Shown here one piece after another: positions 41,009 through 51,765 of a DNA stretch of 64,000 nt. The stretch comes from an uncultured Pelagibacteraceae bacterium (lineage in GTDB: Bacteria; Pseudomonadota; Alphaproteobacteria; Pelagibacterales; AG-422-B15). The stretch is from NCBI GenBank assembly GCA_902571005.1, contig CACGAG010000001.1, positions 104,449-168,448 on the forward strand, read 5' to 3'. A program made the translations under genes and the position numbers. The first letter of the stretch is position 1, and the number at the start of each line of letters is the position of its first letter. The notes beneath the pieces are model-generated. The model ran no database searches. It had not been told where the DNA came from and saw only the letters and a list, made by a program, of their open reading frames with translations.

Positions 41009-42157
41009 TTATTCAACCATCTTTTCTTTATCAAAAAGATCTAGAGCATAATTTAATTGATTATCGGTTTCTTCGTCCTCATCGTAAATATATTCAACTT
41101 CAATATCTGGAGTTATTCCAACTCTATGAATAGAGTCACCAGAGGGCGTATAATAAAGCGCTGTTGTCATTCTGATGGCACTAGAGTCTTTTAATGGAAA
41201 GATCGTTTGAACTGACCCCTTTCCGTATGATTGTTCTCCAAGAATAATTGCGCGTTTATGATCTTGAAGCGCACCCGCAACAATTTCGGAGGCTGATGCG
41301 GATCCCTGATTTATAAGAACAATAATTGGCTTATCGTTAGCAATGTCCCCACCTGACGCTGTAAATCTTGATATATCATTTTTATCTCTTCCCTTTATTG
41401 ATACAATTTCACCAGATTTTAGGAAGTTATTTGTAACTTTTGCTGATTGATCCAATAAGCCACCAGGATTATTCCTTAAATCAATTATATAGCCTTCAAT
41501 ATTATTTTTTCCGATACTGTTTGATAATTCTTTTACAGCATTTCTAATGCCTTTATCGGCTTGTTCGCTGAATGATATTAATCTTATGTATCCAATGTTA
41601 CCCTCAGCCTTAAATTTAACTGCTTGTACAGTTATAACCGCCCTTTTTAATGTCACATCTATGGGGTCTTCTTCTCCGATTCTAACCACTTTTATTGTTA
41701 ATGATTTACCTACAGGCCCTCGTAAAAGTTCAACGGCTTCACTTAGTGTTAATCCAAGCACGTCAATTTCATCAATATGTGTAATATAGTCACCAGGGCG
41801 CATTCCTGCTCTCGCAGCCGGAGTGTCATCAATTGGGGAAATTACTTTTACATACCCGTTTTCCATTGTTACCTCAATTCCAAGTCCCCCAAATTCGCCT
41901 TTAGTTTCTTCTTGCATATCAGTATAAATTTCTGAATCCATATAGCTTGAAAATGGATCCAATGATTGAAGCATACCGTTAATTGCGTATTCAATTACCT
42001 TCTCGTCATCTATATCCTCGACATAATTACTTTTTATTATGTCAAAAACATCCCCAAAGACATCCAATTTTTTATAAAGGTCTTGGTTATTTGCAGAGAT
42101 ATAACTAAAGCTAAAAAGTGATATAACAAACGATAGCGTAATAAACAAAATTCTCAT
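41009..42157 (-). CDS. ctpA: Carboxyl-terminal processing protease CtpA (S41)
   Basis: Periplasmic serine protease of 382 aa with a signal peptide (1-22), a PDZ domain near 85-165 (GGLGIEV, AGMRPGDYI), and the S41 catalytic domain. The Ser/Lys dyad is Ser288 in GSASASEI and Lys313 in SYGKGSVQ, spaced 25 residues as in Prc. It trims envelope proteins and may act on peptidoglycan enzymes. It is three bases after rlmH. Confidence 0.95.
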   Translation of the reverse strand: MRILFITLSFVISLFSFSYISANNQDLYKKLDVFGDVFDIIKSNYVEDIDDEKVIEYAINGMLQSLDPFSSYMDSEIYTDMQEETKGEFGGLGIEVTMENGYVKVISPIDDTPAARAGMRPGDYITHIDEIDVLGLTLSEAVELLRGPVGKSLTIKVVRIGEEDPIDVTLKRAVITVQAVKFKAEGNIGYIRLISFSEQADKGIRNAVKELSNSIGKNNIEGYIIDLRNNPGGLLDQSAKVTNNFLKSGEIVSIKGRDKNDISRFTASGGDIANDKPIIVLINQGSASASEIVAGALQDHKRAIILGEQSYGKGSVQTIFPLKDSSAIRMTTALYYTPSGDSIHRVGITPDIEVEYIYDEDEETDNQLNYALDLFDKEKMVE

Positions 42158-42159
42158 TT

Positions 42160-42594
42160 TTAAACTCTATGATATGGATGATTAGATACAATAGTAGCAG
42201 ATCTATATATTTGTTCTAATAAAATTATTAGTGCAAATGAGTGCGTTAATGTCATTTTACTCAAGGAAATAACCTTATTACTTTTTTCTAGTATGCCTTT
42301 CTGAATACCGTCAGTACTGCCAACAATAAATTTCAAGTTTTTGAAATTATTATTAAATAAAAATACTTTTAAGTCTTCAGTTGAAAAATGCTCACCTTTC
42401 TCGTCAAGGCTTACAAAATACTCATTGGCCTTCTTTTTAACAATTCTATTTTCAATTCCTTTATTATTAATTTTTACTGTTTTTATATCAGTTATAATGT
42501 TTCTAAACTGTGAAATACGTTTTATATAAATATCATGAAGTTGTTCTTCATGATCAAATTTAAATTTATCAAAATGTAGAATTTCAATTTTCAT
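42160..42594 (-). CDS. rlmH: 23S rRNA pseudouridine-1915 N3-methyltransferase RlmH
   Basis: SPOUT methyltransferase that modifies helix 69 of 23S rRNA in 70S ribosomes. It is 144 aa; the C-terminal half carries FIVGSTDGIQKGI, LSKMTLTHSFALIILLEQIYRS and the terminal NHPYHRV. Gene order rsfS-rlmH is standard. Confidence 0.94.
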   Translation of the reverse strand: MKIEILHFDKFKFDHEEQLHDIYIKRISQFRNIITDIKTVKINNKGIENRIVKKKANEYFVSLDEKGEHFSTEDLKVFLFNNNFKNLKFIVGSTDGIQKGILEKSNKVISLSKMTLTHSFALIILLEQIYRSATIVSNHPYHRV

Positions 42595-42605
42595 TAAAGG
42601 ATCAA

Positions 42606-42929
42606 TTATTCAATTTCTGCGGACCACATATTTTCTAAGTTATAAAATTTTCTAATTTCATCTTTGAATAAATGTATAATAACGTCACCACTATCAATTA
42701 CTATCCAACCACTGTCTTGATTTCCTTCAATTGATGGCAGTGTAATATTTAGACTTTTAAGCATTTTATGAACTGATTGGGAAATCGCGTTTATATGTCT
42801 ATTTGATGTTCCTGTTGCAAATACTAGGTGGTCAGCTAGTGAGGTTTTTTTTGATATATCAATTGAGACTATATCCAGAGCCTTATTATCCTCTAAATCA
42901 CTTAATATTTTTATTAGTATTTGCGTCAT
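42606..42929 (-). CDS. rsfS: Ribosomal silencing factor RsfS
   Basis: Binds L14 on the 50S subunit and blocks subunit joining under starvation. The 107-aa product shows DIVSIDISKKTSLADHLVFATGTSNRH and QDSGWIVIDSGDVIIHLF (in parts). It overlaps nadD by four bases. Confidence 0.95.
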   Translation of the reverse strand: MTQILIKILSDLEDNKALDIVSIDISKKTSLADHLVFATGTSNRHINAISQSVHKMLKSLNITLPSIEGNQDSGWIVIDSGDVIIHLFKDEIRKFYNLENMWSAEIE

Positions 42930-43483
42930 TTATTATTTCTAATGGCAGTTGACGACTCGCTTACATTGAAGTCACGAATAAATATCCAAGCAGGTGATTT
43001 GGTAAATATCAACTTTGCATCAGATAATTGTATTTGGTTATTTTTAAATTTTTCCGCAGCTATGGAAGTAAGTGGATTATATAATTTTTCATTACGATTA
43101 AAAACAGCAATAGGCATTTGATCAAAAATATCTAAATAATTTTTCCATTTATCCATTTCTTCAAAAGAGTCACTACCCATTAAAAATATGAACTCATCCT
43201 CAGTAAAGCTAGATTTGATATGTTTCAAATTATCAATTAAATAATTTGAGTTAGTAATATCCTCAAAAAATTTCAGTTTAATATTGTTGTTGCCTATTAA
43301 TTTTTTTGCTTGATTACTTCTGTCTTCAAATGACATATAATCATTTTTTTCCTTCAATGGATTTTGCTTTGTGATCATCCACCAGACTTCATCAAGATCA
43401 AAAATTTGAATTGCCTTATCTGATAATTTTAAATGTCCTAAATGTGCTGGATTAAATGAACTTCCTAAAATGCCAATTTTCAT
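42926..43483 (-). CDS. nadD: Nicotinate-nucleotide adenylyltransferase
   Basis: Makes nicotinate adenine dinucleotide in NAD synthesis. The 185-aa nucleotidyltransferase fold has GILGSSFNPAHLGHL (HxGH) and FIFLMGSDSF; the ISSTxIR-like motif appears as SESSTAIRNNK at the very end. It directly follows proA. Confidence 0.93.
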   Translation of the reverse strand: MKIGILGSSFNPAHLGHLKLSDKAIQIFDLDEVWWMITKQNPLKEKNDYMSFEDRSNQAKKLIGNNNIKLKFFEDITNSNYLIDNLKHIKSSFTEDEFIFLMGSDSFEEMDKWKNYLDIFDQMPIAVFNRNEKLYNPLTSIAAEKFKNNQIQLSDAKLIFTKSPAWIFIRDFNVSESSTAIRNNK

Positions 43484-44740
43484 TTACGGTCTAACCTGTC
43501 CATTTCCTCTCACTATATATTTATAAGTTGTCAGCCCTTCTAATCCAACTGGCCCTCTGGCGTGCAATTTGCCGGTAGCGATTCCTATTTCAGCACCTAA
43601 ACCAAATTCACCTCCATCTGCAAATTGGGTTGAGGTGTTATGCATTACAATTGCACTACCTACGGTATTTAAAAACTTTTCAACTTTCTCTTTATCTTCA
43701 GAAATAATACTCTCTGTATGACCTGATCCATATGTAGCAATATGTTCTATTGCTTCATCTACCCCTTTAACAGTCTTTATAGATATTATTGCATCTAAAT
43801 ATTCTGTACCCCAATCTTCTTCGGATGCTTTTAGAACTTTGTCTGAAATTTTCATACATACGTTATCTCCTCTTACTTCACAGCCCCCATTAATTAAATC
43901 AGTAATAATTTTTGGTAAATGAGTATCGATACAGTTTTCATCAATCAATATAGTTTCAGCTGCACCACAAATTCCAGTTCTTCTCAATTTTGCATTTTCT
44001 ATGATTTTGCTTGCTATTTCTGTATCCGATGTTTCATCAACATATAAATGACATATTCCATCGAGATGTCCAATAACAGGTATTTTTGCGGTGTCTTGAA
44101 CTTTTTTTACTAAACCTTTCCCGCCTCTAGGTACTACAACATCAATATATTTTCCCATTTTAGCAAGCATGTAATCTACTGCCGCTCTATCTGTGGTGCT
44201 AACATATTGAACAATATGTTCACTAACAGAATTTTCCTTTAAAGCCCCTTGTATAGATTTTACCATTTCTGAGTTAGTATTAAAACACTCAGATCCTCCT
44301 CTTAGTATTACGCTATTGCCAGCTTTTAGACATAAAACTGTCGCATCAACTGTAACGTTTGGTCTGCTTTCATAAATAATTCCAATAACTCCAAGAGGAA
44401 CAGACACTCTTTCAACTAACATTCCATTTGGCCGTTTATTAGAATAAAGTTTGTTTCCAACCGGATCTTCTAAAGAAATAACATTTTCAATTGACGACAA
44501 TATTCCATCAAATCGTTCGTCATCTAGCATAAGTCGATCAACCATTGCTTTTGAAAGATTATTTTCAGAGTTACTAATATCTAATGAATTAGCATCTAGA
44601 ATATTTTTTTTATTCTTTTCTAAACTTACTATAATTGATTTTAAAATATTATTTTTATCTCTTTCGTTCAAAGACCTAATGTCTTTTGAGGCCCTAACAC
44701 TGTTCTTGCCCATCTTTTCTAATTCTAATTCAATGCTCAT
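43484..44740 (-). CDS. proA: Gamma-glutamyl phosphate reductase
   Basis: NADPH-dependent aldehyde-dehydrogenase-fold enzyme, second step of proline synthesis, 418 aa. It contains IGIIYESRPNVTVDA, the catalytic Cys in RRTGICGAAETIL, and the C-terminal ARGPVGLEGLTTYKY. It overlaps proB by four bases. Confidence 0.96.
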   Translation of the reverse strand: MSIELELEKMGKNSVRASKDIRSLNERDKNNILKSIIVSLEKNKKNILDANSLDISNSENNLSKAMVDRLMLDDERFDGILSSIENVISLEDPVGNKLYSNKRPNGMLVERVSVPLGVIGIIYESRPNVTVDATVLCLKAGNSVILRGGSECFNTNSEMVKSIQGALKENSVSEHIVQYVSTTDRAAVDYMLAKMGKYIDVVVPRGGKGLVKKVQDTAKIPVIGHLDGICHLYVDETSDTEIASKIIENAKLRRTGICGAAETILIDENCIDTHLPKIITDLINGGCEVRGDNVCMKISDKVLKASEEDWGTEYLDAIISIKTVKGVDEAIEHIATYGSGHTESIISEDKEKVEKFLNTVGSAIVMHNTSTQFADGGEFGLGAEIGIATGKLHARGPVGLEGLTTYKYIVRGNGQVRP

Positions 44741-45846
44741 ATCAAAACTAAATCGTCCTTATGTATCATTTCTTCTCTGTAAGAGTAACTTAGAATGTTA
44801 GCTATTTCATCACTTTTGTGTCCCATAATTTTAATACTTTCTTCAGCAGAGTAACCTGCTAACCCTATACCTATTTTATTTTGGTTAGACGACAATACTT
44901 CAATAACATCTCCTCTCTCAAAGTTTCCCTCTACTGACTTTACACCAGCTGGTAAGAGACTGCTTCCTTTTTTAAGCGCATCAACAGCTCCATCATCAAT
45001 TATTATTTTACCTACGGGCTTCATCGTTCCCGCAATCCATTGCTTGCGTGCTGCCAAGGGGGTCTTAGTTGGCTCAAACCATGTACATGGACGTCCCTCA
45101 AATAAGGACTTTACAGGTCTCATTATAGAACCATTAGTAATTGCTAAGTGACAGCCTGATAGCATAGCTGTCTTTGCGGCTTGAATTTTTGTCTTCATTC
45201 CACCTTTTCCGTAATCCGAAATTGATTGCCCAATCATTTTTTCAATATCTTTATCAATTTCACTTACCTTGTTTATCAATTTTACATCCTCATCAATACT
45301 AGGATCAGCAGAATACAGGCCATTAATATTAGATAATAAAATAAGACAATCTGCACTTGTTATTTGAGCCACTCTTGATGCAAGTCTATCATTGTCCCCA
45401 TATCTTATTTCACTTGTCGCAATCGTATCATTTTCATTAACGACTGGAACAATACCCAATTTTAATAATGTATCTATTGTTCTTCTGGCATTTATTGATC
45501 TTCTTCTTTGTTCAGTATCATCTAAGGTAAGAAGAATTTGGGAAATTTTAATTTCATTTTTTTCAAAGGCACTCTTAAATGAGCCCATCAAATGTATTTG
45601 GCCTACAGCAGATACAGCTTGATTCATATCCATCTTCATATTTTTCATATCAAGATCTAAATCTTTTGCACCCATCGCAATTGCTCCAGAAGAAACAATT
45701 ATAACCTCTTTATCATTTTCTCTTAGATATTTAACATCTTCAGCAAGACTATTAAGCCATTCTTTATTAAGACTTCCTGAAGTTTCATTGAATAGAAGTG
45801 CAGATCCAATTTTGATAATAATTCTATTTGTTTGTTCTAATTTCAT
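44737..45846 (-). CDS. proB: Glutamate 5-kinase
   Basis: First step of proline synthesis and its feedback-controlled point. The 369-aa protein has the amino-acid kinase domain (KIGSALLF, VSSGAIAMG, NENDTIAT, YGKGGMKTK) followed by a C-terminal PUA domain from about residue 280. It starts directly after obgE. Confidence 0.96.
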   Translation of the reverse strand: MKLEQTNRIIIKIGSALLFNETSGSLNKEWLNSLAEDVKYLRENDKEVIIVSSGAIAMGAKDLDLDMKNMKMDMNQAVSAVGQIHLMGSFKSAFEKNEIKISQILLTLDDTEQRRRSINARRTIDTLLKLGIVPVVNENDTIATSEIRYGDNDRLASRVAQITSADCLILLSNINGLYSADPSIDEDVKLINKVSEIDKDIEKMIGQSISDYGKGGMKTKIQAAKTAMLSGCHLAITNGSIMRPVKSLFEGRPCTWFEPTKTPLAARKQWIAGTMKPVGKIIIDDGAVDALKKGSSLLPAGVKSVEGNFERGDVIEVLSSNQNKIGIGLAGYSAEESIKIMGHKSDEIANILSYSYREEMIHKDDLVLI

Positions 45847-46836
<990 letters not shown>

Positions 46837-46855
46837 TTAGAAAAAAGATTTAGAT

Positions 46856-47113
46856 TTACTGTTTGGGAACAACAGAAATAAATGTTTTTCCGTTTTTTTT
46901 CTTACCAAACTTTACAAAGCCATCAACAAGCGAAAAAATTGTATGATCTTTTCCAAGGCCTACATTATCACCTGGGTGCCATTTAGTACCCCTTTGTCTA
47001 GCTATGATGTTACCAGGTATTACAGTTTGACCACTGTATTTCTTTATACCTAATCTTCTTCCAGCTGAGTCTCTTCCGTTTCTCGATGAGCCGCCAGCTT
47101 TTTTAGTTGCCAT
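46856..47113 (-). CDS. rpmA: 50S ribosomal protein L27
   Basis: Its N-terminal tail reaches the peptidyl-transferase centre. 85 aa: [43 protein letters not shown]. It follows rplU by two bases. Confidence 0.97.
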   Translation of the reverse strand: MATKKAGGSSRNGRDSAGRRLGIKKYSGQTVIPGNIIARQRGTKWHPGDNVGLGKDHTIFSLVDGFVKFGKKKNGKTFISVVPKQ

Positions 47114-47115
47114 TA

Positions 47116-47550
47116 TTAGCTATCCTTTTTTTTCACAGTTTTCTTTTTAACTGTAGTTTTCTTTTTTGTAACTGTTTTCTTTTCAGTTTCTAACTTCGTA
47201 TCACTTGCTTTCTTCACAGCTTTTTTTGGAGTAAATCCAGGTATATCAAGTGAATTAATTTTTAAAAAAGTTATATCCTGTCTGTGACCATTAAGTCTTC
47301 GATAGTTTTTTCTTCTTTTCTTCTTAAATACTAAAATTTTTCTATCTCTGTCTTGTTTAACAATTTCAGCATTAACTTTCGCGCCACTGATTTGTGGAGA
47401 TCCCACAGAAAATTGTTCTTTATCACAAGCGAAAAGGACATCATCGATAGTGATCTTGTCACCATCTTTGCCATCAATTTTGCTCACACTCAACATAGTG
47501 TTTTCGCTAACTTTATACTGCTTTCCGCCAGTTGAAATAATCGCAAACAT
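47116..47550 (-). CDS. rplU: 50S ribosomal protein L21 with a basic C-terminal extension
   Basis: L21 core at residues 1-103 ([36 protein letters not shown], with the terminal KI). The last 40 residues are a low-complexity Lys/Thr/Val tail ([10 protein letters not shown] type), likely disordered and rRNA- or DNA-like binding. Total length is 144 aa. First gene of the minus-strand rplU-rpmA-obgE run. Confidence 0.96.
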   Translation of the reverse strand: MFAIISTGGKQYKVSENTMLSVSKIDGKDGDKITIDDVLFACDKEQFSVGSPQISGAKVNAEIVKQDRDRKILVFKKKRRKNYRRLNGHRQDITFLKINSLDIPGFTPKKAVKKASDTKLETEKKTVTKKKTTVKKKTVKKKDS

Positions 47551-47585
47551 AATAGAAATTACTATTTGATATTAAAAGTGGCCTG

Positions 47586-47613
47586 AATATAAACGTCACT
47601 TTTCTTATGTCAA
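47586..47613 (-). promoter_or_regulatory. Predicted promoter of rplU-rpmA-obgE
   Basis: On the minus strand, a perfect TTGACA (47608-47613) is followed after 16 bases by TATATT (47586-47591; 5 of 6). Transcription from near 47579 would give a leader of about 30 bases. A 7-base inverted repeat, AAAAGTG (47574-47580) and CACTTTT (47597-47603), brackets the -10 element. Confidence 0.6.
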
Positions 47614-47715
47614 TAGCCATAATTTCAGATAAAAAAACTTAAAATCTGCGAGATTTATGCATAAAATATACATATAAATACCCTACTTAATCAGCGTTTT
47701 ATCAAATAAATAAAT

Positions 47716-48930
47716 ATGACCTTATCAATAAAACCATTCAAAGCCTTTAGGCCTTTACAGAAAAGAGTAGAGGAAGTGGTATTGCCAACTTTTGATAATT
47801 TAACGAATAAACAGCTAAATAAAATTTTAAAAGAGTCAGAATATAATTTCTTAAACGTAGTTAGCCCAAAAGCATTTTACCCTAACATTACCAAAAAAAA
47901 TTCAAAAAAGCACGCATACGAGCACTTAGAGTCTATGATTAAGAATAATATTATTTTTCAGGAGAAGGAAGAATGTTTTTATGTATATTGTTTAGATAAA
48001 TATAATAAGAAGCAGTTTGGTATAGTTGCATCAATAGAGTTCGAGGAAGGGAATAATAAAATTCTGAAACATGAAGCAATATTCAAAGCACGATCGAATT
48101 CTATCATGGAAACAATTGAACACACAAAAATGCAAATAGGTCCAGTTTATTTGTCCTATAAAAATCAAAATAGCAGACCCATTGATTTTAAAAAATACGA
48201 AAGAAAAAAACCTCTTTATAAATTTAAGTCGCCAGGCGGTACAACCAGATCTCTTTGGAAAGTAAGTGAAAAAAATGGAATTCGATCTTTGAGAAAGAAA
48301 TTATCAAAAATTCAAAAATTTTATATTGCTGATGGGCATCACAGGTACTCCGCTATTGAAAATTTAAACAAAAAGAAAAATCTTAATAAAAATAAAAAAG
48401 AAAAAATAAACCTTCTTGCGGCAATATTTGATGAGCATTCTGTCAATATATTAAGCTTTCATCGACTAGCTAAATTTAAAAATTTTAATCAACAAAAAAT
48501 AATTCAGGCCTTAAAGAAAAAGTTTAAGCTAGAAAAAAAATTAAAATTTAAAAATCCGTGTGACCCAGGCAGAGTGATGATATATTTAAATAAAACTTGG
48601 TACAATGTTTCACTCACATCAAATAAAAAACTCTATACTAAATATGAAACTGACACTGACATAGTTGAGAAAATAATGATAAATAGTATCATTAAAAAAC
48701 AATGCAATTGTTCTTTAGTAAATTTGACTAATATTCCTGGTAAATTTGATCATAAAAAATTAGCAAATGAAGTGGATAAAGGTGTGGCAGATATAGGATT
48801 TTTTATTTGCCCTTTACCGATGAAAAAGATAATGTCCATCGCAGACAAAGGTAAGATTGTCCCTAAAAAGTCAACTTACTTTGATCCGAAGCCTGCTGAT
48901 GGCTTGGTTAATTTGCTTATGGATATTTAA
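47716..48930 (+). CDS. DUF1015 family protein
   Basis: A 404-aa cytosolic protein of the DUF1015 family: IKPFKAFRPL at the N-terminus, the conserved ADGHHRYSAI, and a C-terminal AxxGxxMPxKSTYFxPKP form read here as GKIVPKKSTYFDPKP. The activity is not established, although the family frequently neighbours serC and serA, as it does here. It is very lysine-rich. It overlaps nothing and ends 4 bases before serC. Confidence 0.88.
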   Translation: MTLSIKPFKAFRPLQKRVEEVVLPTFDNLTNKQLNKILKESEYNFLNVVSPKAFYPNITKKNSKKHAYEHLESMIKNNIIFQEKEECFYVYCLDKYNKKQFGIVASIEFEEGNNKILKHEAIFKARSNSIMETIEHTKMQIGPVYLSYKNQNSRPIDFKKYERKKPLYKFKSPGGTTRSLWKVSEKNGIRSLRKKLSKIQKFYIADGHHRYSAIENLNKKKNLNKNKKEKINLLAAIFDEHSVNILSFHRLAKFKNFNQQKIIQALKKKFKLEKKLKFKNPCDPGRVMIYLNKTWYNVSLTSNKKLYTKYETDTDIVEKIMINSIIKKQCNCSLVNLTNIPGKFDHKKLANEVDKGVADIGFFICPLPMKKIMSIADKGKIVPKKSTYFDPKPADGLVNLLMDI

Positions 48931-48934
48931 TTTA

Positions 48935-50095
48935 ATGGAAAAGCCTGCTCAGAAGCCTCATTATCCTTATTTTTCATCTGGTCCCTGCGCCAAACCTCCA
49001 GGATGGTCGTTTGATAATTTAAAAAATGCAGCTCTTTCAAGGTCTCACAGATCTGGCGCAGCTGTTAAAAAACTTCAAGAGGTAATTGATAAGTCAAGAC
49101 AACTGTTGGAAATTCCTGATGACTACTTAATTGGTATTGTTCCCGCGTCTGATACTGGTGCTGTTGAAATGGCTATGTGGTGTATGCTTGGTCAAAGAGG
49201 AGTTGAAGTCTATTCATGGGAAAATTTTGGTCATGACTGGAATATAGACGCAGGAGAACAATTACCTTTAAAAGATAAAAAGTTAATTAAAGCTGAATAT
49301 GGGGAACTTCCTGATTTTTCTAATAGCAATCCTGACAACGATATTGTTTTTACATGGAATGGCACTACCGCGGGGGTAAGAATAAAAAATACTGATTGGA
49401 TAAGTGATCAAAGAAAAGGGTTAACGATATGTGATGCCACATCTGCAGTATTTTCAATGCACATGGATTGGCATAAATTAGATGTGATTACTTACTCATG
49501 GCAAAAAGTTTTAGGAAGCGAAGCTGCCCATGGTATGTTGATTTTATCACCTCGTGCAGTTGAACGACTTGAAACTTTTACTCCACCATGGCCCATCCCA
49601 AAAATATTTCGTCTAGCAAATAATCAAAAATTAATTTCAGGAATATTTTCTGGAGCAACAATAAACACTCCATCCATGATCAGTGTTGAAGATGTTTTAA
49701 ATTCCCTTAACTGGGGCTTAGAGTTAGGCGGTTTAAATAAATTAATTGATATATCAGAAACAAATTTAAAATTAGTTAATAATTGGATTGATAAGCATGA
49801 TAATTTTGAATTTCTAGCTAAAGATCCAGAGACCAGATCTTGTACTTCAATTTGTATACTTCCAAAGGATGAGTGGTTTAAATCTATTAATGACGAAGAC
49901 AAAGTAAATTTTATGAAGGAAGTTTGTTCATTGCTTGAAAGCAATGAAGCAGGATATGATCTAAACTCCTATAAAACGGCACCACCAGGAATTAGAATAT
50001 GGGGCGGTTCAACAGTTGAAAATAAAAATGTTGAACTTGTTTTACCTTGGATTGACTGGGCTTATTTAACAACTAAAGAAGCCTTTAAAAAGTGA
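48935..50095 (+). CDS. serC: Phosphoserine aminotransferase
   Basis: PLP-dependent transamination of 3-phosphohydroxypyruvate in serine synthesis. The ATG at 48935 gives 386 aa beginning MEKPAQKPHYPYFSSGPCAK, the alphaproteobacterial SerC form. PLP Lys is in TYSWQKVLGSEAAHG; the end APPGIRIWGG is also typical. The frame extends upstream to a TTG inside DUF1015, which is not used. It overlaps serA by four bases (GTGA). Confidence 0.95.
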   Translation: MEKPAQKPHYPYFSSGPCAKPPGWSFDNLKNAALSRSHRSGAAVKKLQEVIDKSRQLLEIPDDYLIGIVPASDTGAVEMAMWCMLGQRGVEVYSWENFGHDWNIDAGEQLPLKDKKLIKAEYGELPDFSNSNPDNDIVFTWNGTTAGVRIKNTDWISDQRKGLTICDATSAVFSMHMDWHKLDVITYSWQKVLGSEAAHGMLILSPRAVERLETFTPPWPIPKIFRLANNQKLISGIFSGATINTPSMISVEDVLNSLNWGLELGGLNKLIDISETNLKLVNNWIDKHDNFEFLAKDPETRSCTSICILPKDEWFKSINDEDKVNFMKEVCSLLESNEAGYDLNSYKTAPPGIRIWGGSTVENKNVELVLPWIDWAYLTTKEAFKK

Positions 50096-51033
50096 ATAAA
50101 GTACTAATTGCAGATAATGTTTCTGACGCTGTTTTTAGAGTATTTGATGAAAATAACATTGAATATGTTCAGAAAACAGGTCTTAGTGAAGACGAGCTTT
50201 CTAGAGAAATCGTAGATTATGCCGGGTTAGTAATTAGATCAGCAGTCACTGTAACTGATAAAATAATAAGCAGCGCTAAAAATCTGAAAGTTATTGGTAG
50301 GCCAGGCGTAGGTGTTGACAATGTTGACCTTGATTCAGCTACCAAAAATAACATCGTAGTCATGAACACTCCTCTTGGAAATGTTCAAGCAACAGCCGAA
50401 CTTACATTTTCTATTATACATGCATTAATGAGAAAAATTACAGAGGCAAATGAGTCAATGCACAGTAAAAAATGGGAGAAAAAGAATTTCATTGGATTTG
50501 AGATGTTGGGCAAAACTATTGGCATCGTAGGATTTGGGAATATAGGAAAAAAAATTTCTGAAATATCACACGCATATGGAATGAATGTTCTTGTTCATAG
50601 TGCTTCATTAAGTGATACAGAACAAAAAAAATATAAAGTTGAAAAAGTATCTTTTGAAGAAATTTTGTTACGCTCAGATATTATAACTTTTCATAATAAA
50701 CTATCAGATAAATCAAAATATATGATTAATAAAGACACCCTTAAAACAATAAAAAAAACAGCAATTATTATTAATTGTGCGAGAGGTGGAATTGTAAATG
50801 AAAATGATGTTAAGAATGCAATTGATAAAAATGGTTTAGGAGGATATGGCTGCGATGTTTACGAGGAAGAGCCACAAACTGATAGTATATTCTCTGGTAT
50901 GAAAAAAGTTGTAATGACGCCTCACATCGGCGCCAGTACTGCAGAGGCGCAAGAAAAAGTTGCCATACAAATCGCAGAGCAAATGGTCGATTATCTTTTA
51001 AATAATAATGTAGTTAACCAAGTAAACAAATAA
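50092..51033 (+). CDS. serA: D-3-phosphoglycerate dehydrogenase, short form without ACT domain
   Basis: First serine-pathway step, NAD-dependent. The 313-aa protein has the GRPGVGVDNVD loop, nucleotide motif GFGNIG (147-152), catalytic Arg in NCARGGIVNE and His in TPHIGAST. It ends soon after the catalytic domain, so the roughly 200-residue regulatory part (ASB plus ACT) of the usual alphaproteobacterial enzyme is absent, and serine feedback through ACT would be lost. GTG start coupled to serC. The downstream base sequence starts gpmA immediately, so the short end is not a window or frame artefact. Role inferred partly from serC. Confidence 0.88.
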   Translation: MNKVLIADNVSDAVFRVFDENNIEYVQKTGLSEDELSREIVDYAGLVIRSAVTVTDKIISSAKNLKVIGRPGVGVDNVDLDSATKNNIVVMNTPLGNVQATAELTFSIIHALMRKITEANESMHSKKWEKKNFIGFEMLGKTIGIVGFGNIGKKISEISHAYGMNVLVHSASLSDTEQKKYKVEKVSFEEILLRSDIITFHNKLSDKSKYMINKDTLKTIKKTAIIINCARGGIVNENDVKNAIDKNGLGGYGCDVYEEEPQTDSIFSGMKKVVMTPHIGASTAEAQEKVAIQIAEQMVDYLLNNNVVNQVNK

Positions 51034-51753
51034 ATGTCTAATACACTGATATTAATCAGACACGGTAAAAGTGTTTGGAACGTAAAAAATATTTTTACCG
51101 GATGGGTTGATGTAGAATTAGATGACTTAGGAAAAAAAGAGGCATTAAAGTCAGCATTGTTACTCAAAGAAGCTGAAATAGTTCCTTCATTTGCATTTAC
51201 ATCATTTTTAAAAAGGGCACAAAATACACTTCAAATAATTCTTGAAGAACTAAATATATATAATCTTGATACAGAAACGGCCTGGGAATTAAATGAAAGA
51301 CACTATGGAGCTCTGCAAGGATTAAACAAAGATGAAGTCAAAAAAAAATATGGTGAAGATCAGTTTTTAAAATGGAGGAGAGGCTACAGTACGCCACCAC
51401 CCGCACTACCAATTGAAAGTGAAATGAATCCCAATAAAGACGATTTATATAAAGGAATAAATAATTTACCTCTAACGGAATGTTTAGAAGATACGTATGC
51501 AAGAGTAATTCCTTATTGGGAAAATTCTATAAAACCTTTAGTACTAAAAAATACCACTATTATTTCAGCACATGGAAACAGCCTAAGAGCTCTATGTAAG
51601 TACTTGTTTAATGTATCTGATGAAGACATAACAAGCTTAGAAATACCAACTGCAAATCCACTTGTTATCAGCCTAAATAATAGTTGCAAAATTCACTCCG
51701 CAAGTTATCTTGATGCCTCCAGAGCACAAAAATTGCCAATAATTGGAGAATAA
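51034..51753 (+). CDS. gpmA: 2,3-bisphosphoglycerate-dependent phosphoglycerate mutase
   Basis: Interconverts 3- and 2-phosphoglycerate through a phosphohistidine. The 239-aa product has LIRHGKSVWN, ERHYGALQG, and SAHGNSLRAL. Its ATG follows the serA stop with no gap, which links glycolysis and the serine branch in one transcript. Confidence 0.95.
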   Translation: MSNTLILIRHGKSVWNVKNIFTGWVDVELDDLGKKEALKSALLLKEAEIVPSFAFTSFLKRAQNTLQIILEELNIYNLDTETAWELNERHYGALQGLNKDEVKKKYGEDQFLKWRRGYSTPPPALPIESEMNPNKDDLYKGINNLPLTECLEDTYARVIPYWENSIKPLVLKNTTIISAHGNSLRALCKYLFNVSDEDITSLEIPTANPLVISLNNSCKIHSASYLDASRAQKLPIIGE

Positions 51754-51765
51754 AAAGGGAAAGTT

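Noticed and set aside
47574-47603. Hairpin as an L21-type mRNA leader
   Set aside because: The predicted start site lies inside the repeat, so the upstream arm would not be transcribed.
48857-48934. N-terminal extension of SerC
   Set aside because: It overlaps the end of the DUF1015 gene and adds residues not found in SerC proteins.
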